A stretch of 5,984 nt of DNA from Oscillospiraceae bacterium (GTDB lineage: Bacteria > Bacillota > Clostridia > Oscillospirales > Ruminococcaceae), in the NCBI GenBank assembly GCA_017544185.1, contig JAFYEQ010000152.1, positions 1-5,984 of the forward strand, in the 5' to 3' direction. Below the pieces are notes generated by a model. The model was not told the DNA's origin. It worked only from the letters and a program-made list of their open reading frames with translations, and did no database searches. A program made the position numbers and the translations under genes. This document shows, one piece after another, positions 4,673 to 5,984 of the stretch. The stretch's first letter is position 1; each line of letters starts with the position of its first letter.

Positions 4673-5984
4673 ATGAAGCGATATAATATAGCTCTGCTGG
4701 TAGCAAAGCTGACGGATCATTTCAGCAAAGAGCTGGCAAGGGGCGCTATCGAAGCAGCCCGCAAGCTCGACGCGAACCTCACTATCATACCGGGCAGCTA
4801 TCTGGGTGCCCAGGACACAAATGAGTTATACGACAGACATTATGAGTATCAGTTCAACGTGCTCTTCGACTATGCTGCCGCTGCCCGCTTCGACTATATC
4901 ATAGCGGCTACAGGCTCCATCATGTACAAGGGCACCAACGAGGATATGAAGAAGTTCCTTGCGGCGTATGAGAACACTCCTATGCTCACCCTGTGCTCCA
5001 GCGTAGGTGACACGCCGAAGCTGGGCTTTGATAACGCATCCGGCATACATCAGGCGGTCAAGTATCTGGCCGACCACGGCAGACGTTTCATCGGTCTGCT
5101 GGCAGGCAACCCGGAGAACTTAGACTGCATAGAGCGTACCGCCGCATTCAGGGCTGCGATCGCAGAGAACGGCCTTGAGGAGCGTGACAGTTATATACGC
5201 AACTGCGATATGAGCTATCAGTGCCTGACAGACGTAGAGCAGCTGCTGGATGACAATCCGGAGCTGGACGCCATACTCTGCGTCAGCGACGTCATCGCGT
5301 CCATAGTATACGAGGTCCTCTCCGAAAGAGGTCTGGAAGTGGGCAAGGACGTCGCAGTGGTAGGCTACGACGACCAGCCCATATCCCGCGAGATATATCC
5401 TCCTCTGGCTACCATACGCGCCGATGTATACCAGCTGGGCGTAAGATCCGTGGAGAAGGCCGTGTCCGACCTGATCGGTGCGCCTCCCAGAGATATGACC
5501 GTTGATACACGTTTCATACTCCGTCCTTCGTGCTTTGCCGATATGAGGGAGTTCAAGGCGCCCGAACTGCTGGACGGCCCCATAGATGCCGTACAGGCCG
5601 CTATATCCGCGTACATCATCGCCCTGTCTCCCGACAAGACCGATGAGTCCATAGCCAAGAACATGAGCGAGTGCATCACGCTCCTAGATGAGCTGTACGT
5701 CAAGTCCGCGGCCGATGAGCACACAGGCAAGAAGGTATACGAGCATCTGCGCCGTCTGACCTCTACGGAGCTTCGCAGACTGGCCGAGATGTGCCGTATC
5801 TACGCAGTGCATGAGGTCATGTACATATGGCTGATACGCCGCTGCGACAAGAACAATATAGCCTATGTGCGCGATCTGTACAACGACATCGACCGCAAGC
5901 TCCGCCGCCGCTTCGCGAGGGCTGCGGCCGCAGAAAGAGACCACTCCCAGATCGAGAATATGTTCGTGCGCGACACGATCATCG
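4673..5984 (+). CDS. LacI/periplasmic-binding-type sensor protein without HTH, probable N-terminal part of a diguanylate cyclase (runs off the right edge)
   Basis: 437 codons are visible with no stop. Residues 4-290 form a LacI-type ligand-binding (Peripla_BP_3-like) domain. It opens with IALLVAKLTDHFSKELARGAIEAA, shown here as IALLVAKLT and HFSKELARGAIEAA, then has GFDNASGIHQAVKYLADHG (118-136), FIGLLAGNP (139-147), ERTAAFRAAI (154-163), VSDVIAS (204-210), VAVVGYDDQPIS (227-238) and FILRPSC (281-287). Normal LacI regulators carry a DNA-binding helix-turn-helix of about 60 residues first; here the binding domain starts at residue 4. There is no signal peptide or membrane helix, so it should be cytoplasmic. 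Residues 300-437 look helical and end in RDHSQIENMFVRDTII. From memory of clostridial proteins, this sensor-plus-linker layout precedes a GGDEF domain that makes cyclic di-GMP; that domain is not in the window, so this is inference. Alternatives are another C-terminal output such as an AraC-type HTH. GAGGGG at 4661-4666 supports ATG 4673. It is divergent from putP. Confidence 0.75.
   Translation, partial: MKRYNIALLVAKLTDHFSKELARGAIEAARKLDANLTIIPGSYLGAQDTNELYDRHYEYQFNVLFDYAAAARFDYIIAATGSIMYKGTNEDMKKFLAAYENTPMLTLCSSVGDTPKLGFDNASGIHQAVKYLADHGRRFIGLLAGNPENLDCIERTAAFRAAIAENGLEERDSYIRNCDMSYQCLTDVEQLLDDNPELDAILCVSDVIASIVYEVLSERGLEVGKDVAVVGYDDQPISREIYPPLATIRADVYQLGVRSVEKAVSDLIGAPPRDMTVDTRFILRPSCFADMREFKAPELLDGPIDAVQAAISAYIIALSPDKTDESIAKNMSECITLLDELYVKSAADEHTGKKVYEHLRRLTSTELRRLAEMCRIYAVHEVMYIWLIRRCDKNNIAYVRDLYNDIDRKLRRRFARAAAAERDHSQIENMFVRDTII

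Noticed and set aside
5365..5944. Two overlapping minus-strand open frames opposite the sensor gene
   Set aside because: They are antisense to a well-supported LacI-like reading frame and show no family resemblance or ribosome site.

Overview
The window reads as chromosomal DNA of a Gram-positive Clostridia-type bacterium, most likely a gut Ruminococcus-like member of the Oscillospiraceae. This is inferred from Firmicutes-style AGGAGG ribosome binding sites, sigmaA-type promoters with near-consensus boxes, 17-base spacers and TGn extensions, frequent ATA codons, and the gene families present. It contains no RNA gene, insertion sequence or CRISPR array. The gene-free stretches are 55, 81 and 250 bases long.

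From left to right, four genes lie on the minus strand and one on the plus strand. At the left edge is the start of a YoeB/Txe-family mRNA-cleaving toxin, cut by the window. Its ATG overlaps the TGA of a RelB/DinJ-family ribbon-helix-helix antitoxin. The pair has its own strong promoter, with nested repeats that look like an autoregulatory operator. Upstream of this pair, in the same orientation, is full-length mutS2 (ATPase, coiled coil, KOW-like and Smr domains). Upstream of that is full-length putP, a sodium/proline symporter that begins with TTG. No convincing terminator is visible between putP and mutS2, or between mutS2 and the toxin-antitoxin pair, so read-through is possible.

A 250-base divergent intergenic region separates putP from a plus-strand gene that runs off the right edge. 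It has one strong promoter for each direction. Both promoters share the TTGAAA-17-TATAAT layout and an AATGGTATC word at the predicted transcription start. Between them lie two overlapping dyads: a 7-10-7 inverted repeat and a perfect 20-base palindrome. The right-hand leader can fold into two hairpins, the second covering the ribosome binding site.

The right-hand gene encodes a soluble LacI/periplasmic-binding-type sensor domain with no helix-turn-helix in front, followed by a helical linker. This fits the clostridial family in which such a sensor is fused to a C-terminal diguanylate cyclase (GGDEF) domain, but the output domain lies beyond the window. I see no clearly new system. The least ordinary parts are this HTH-less sensor, the mirrored control region it shares with putP, and the RelB/DinJ-YoeB mixed toxin-antitoxin pair.
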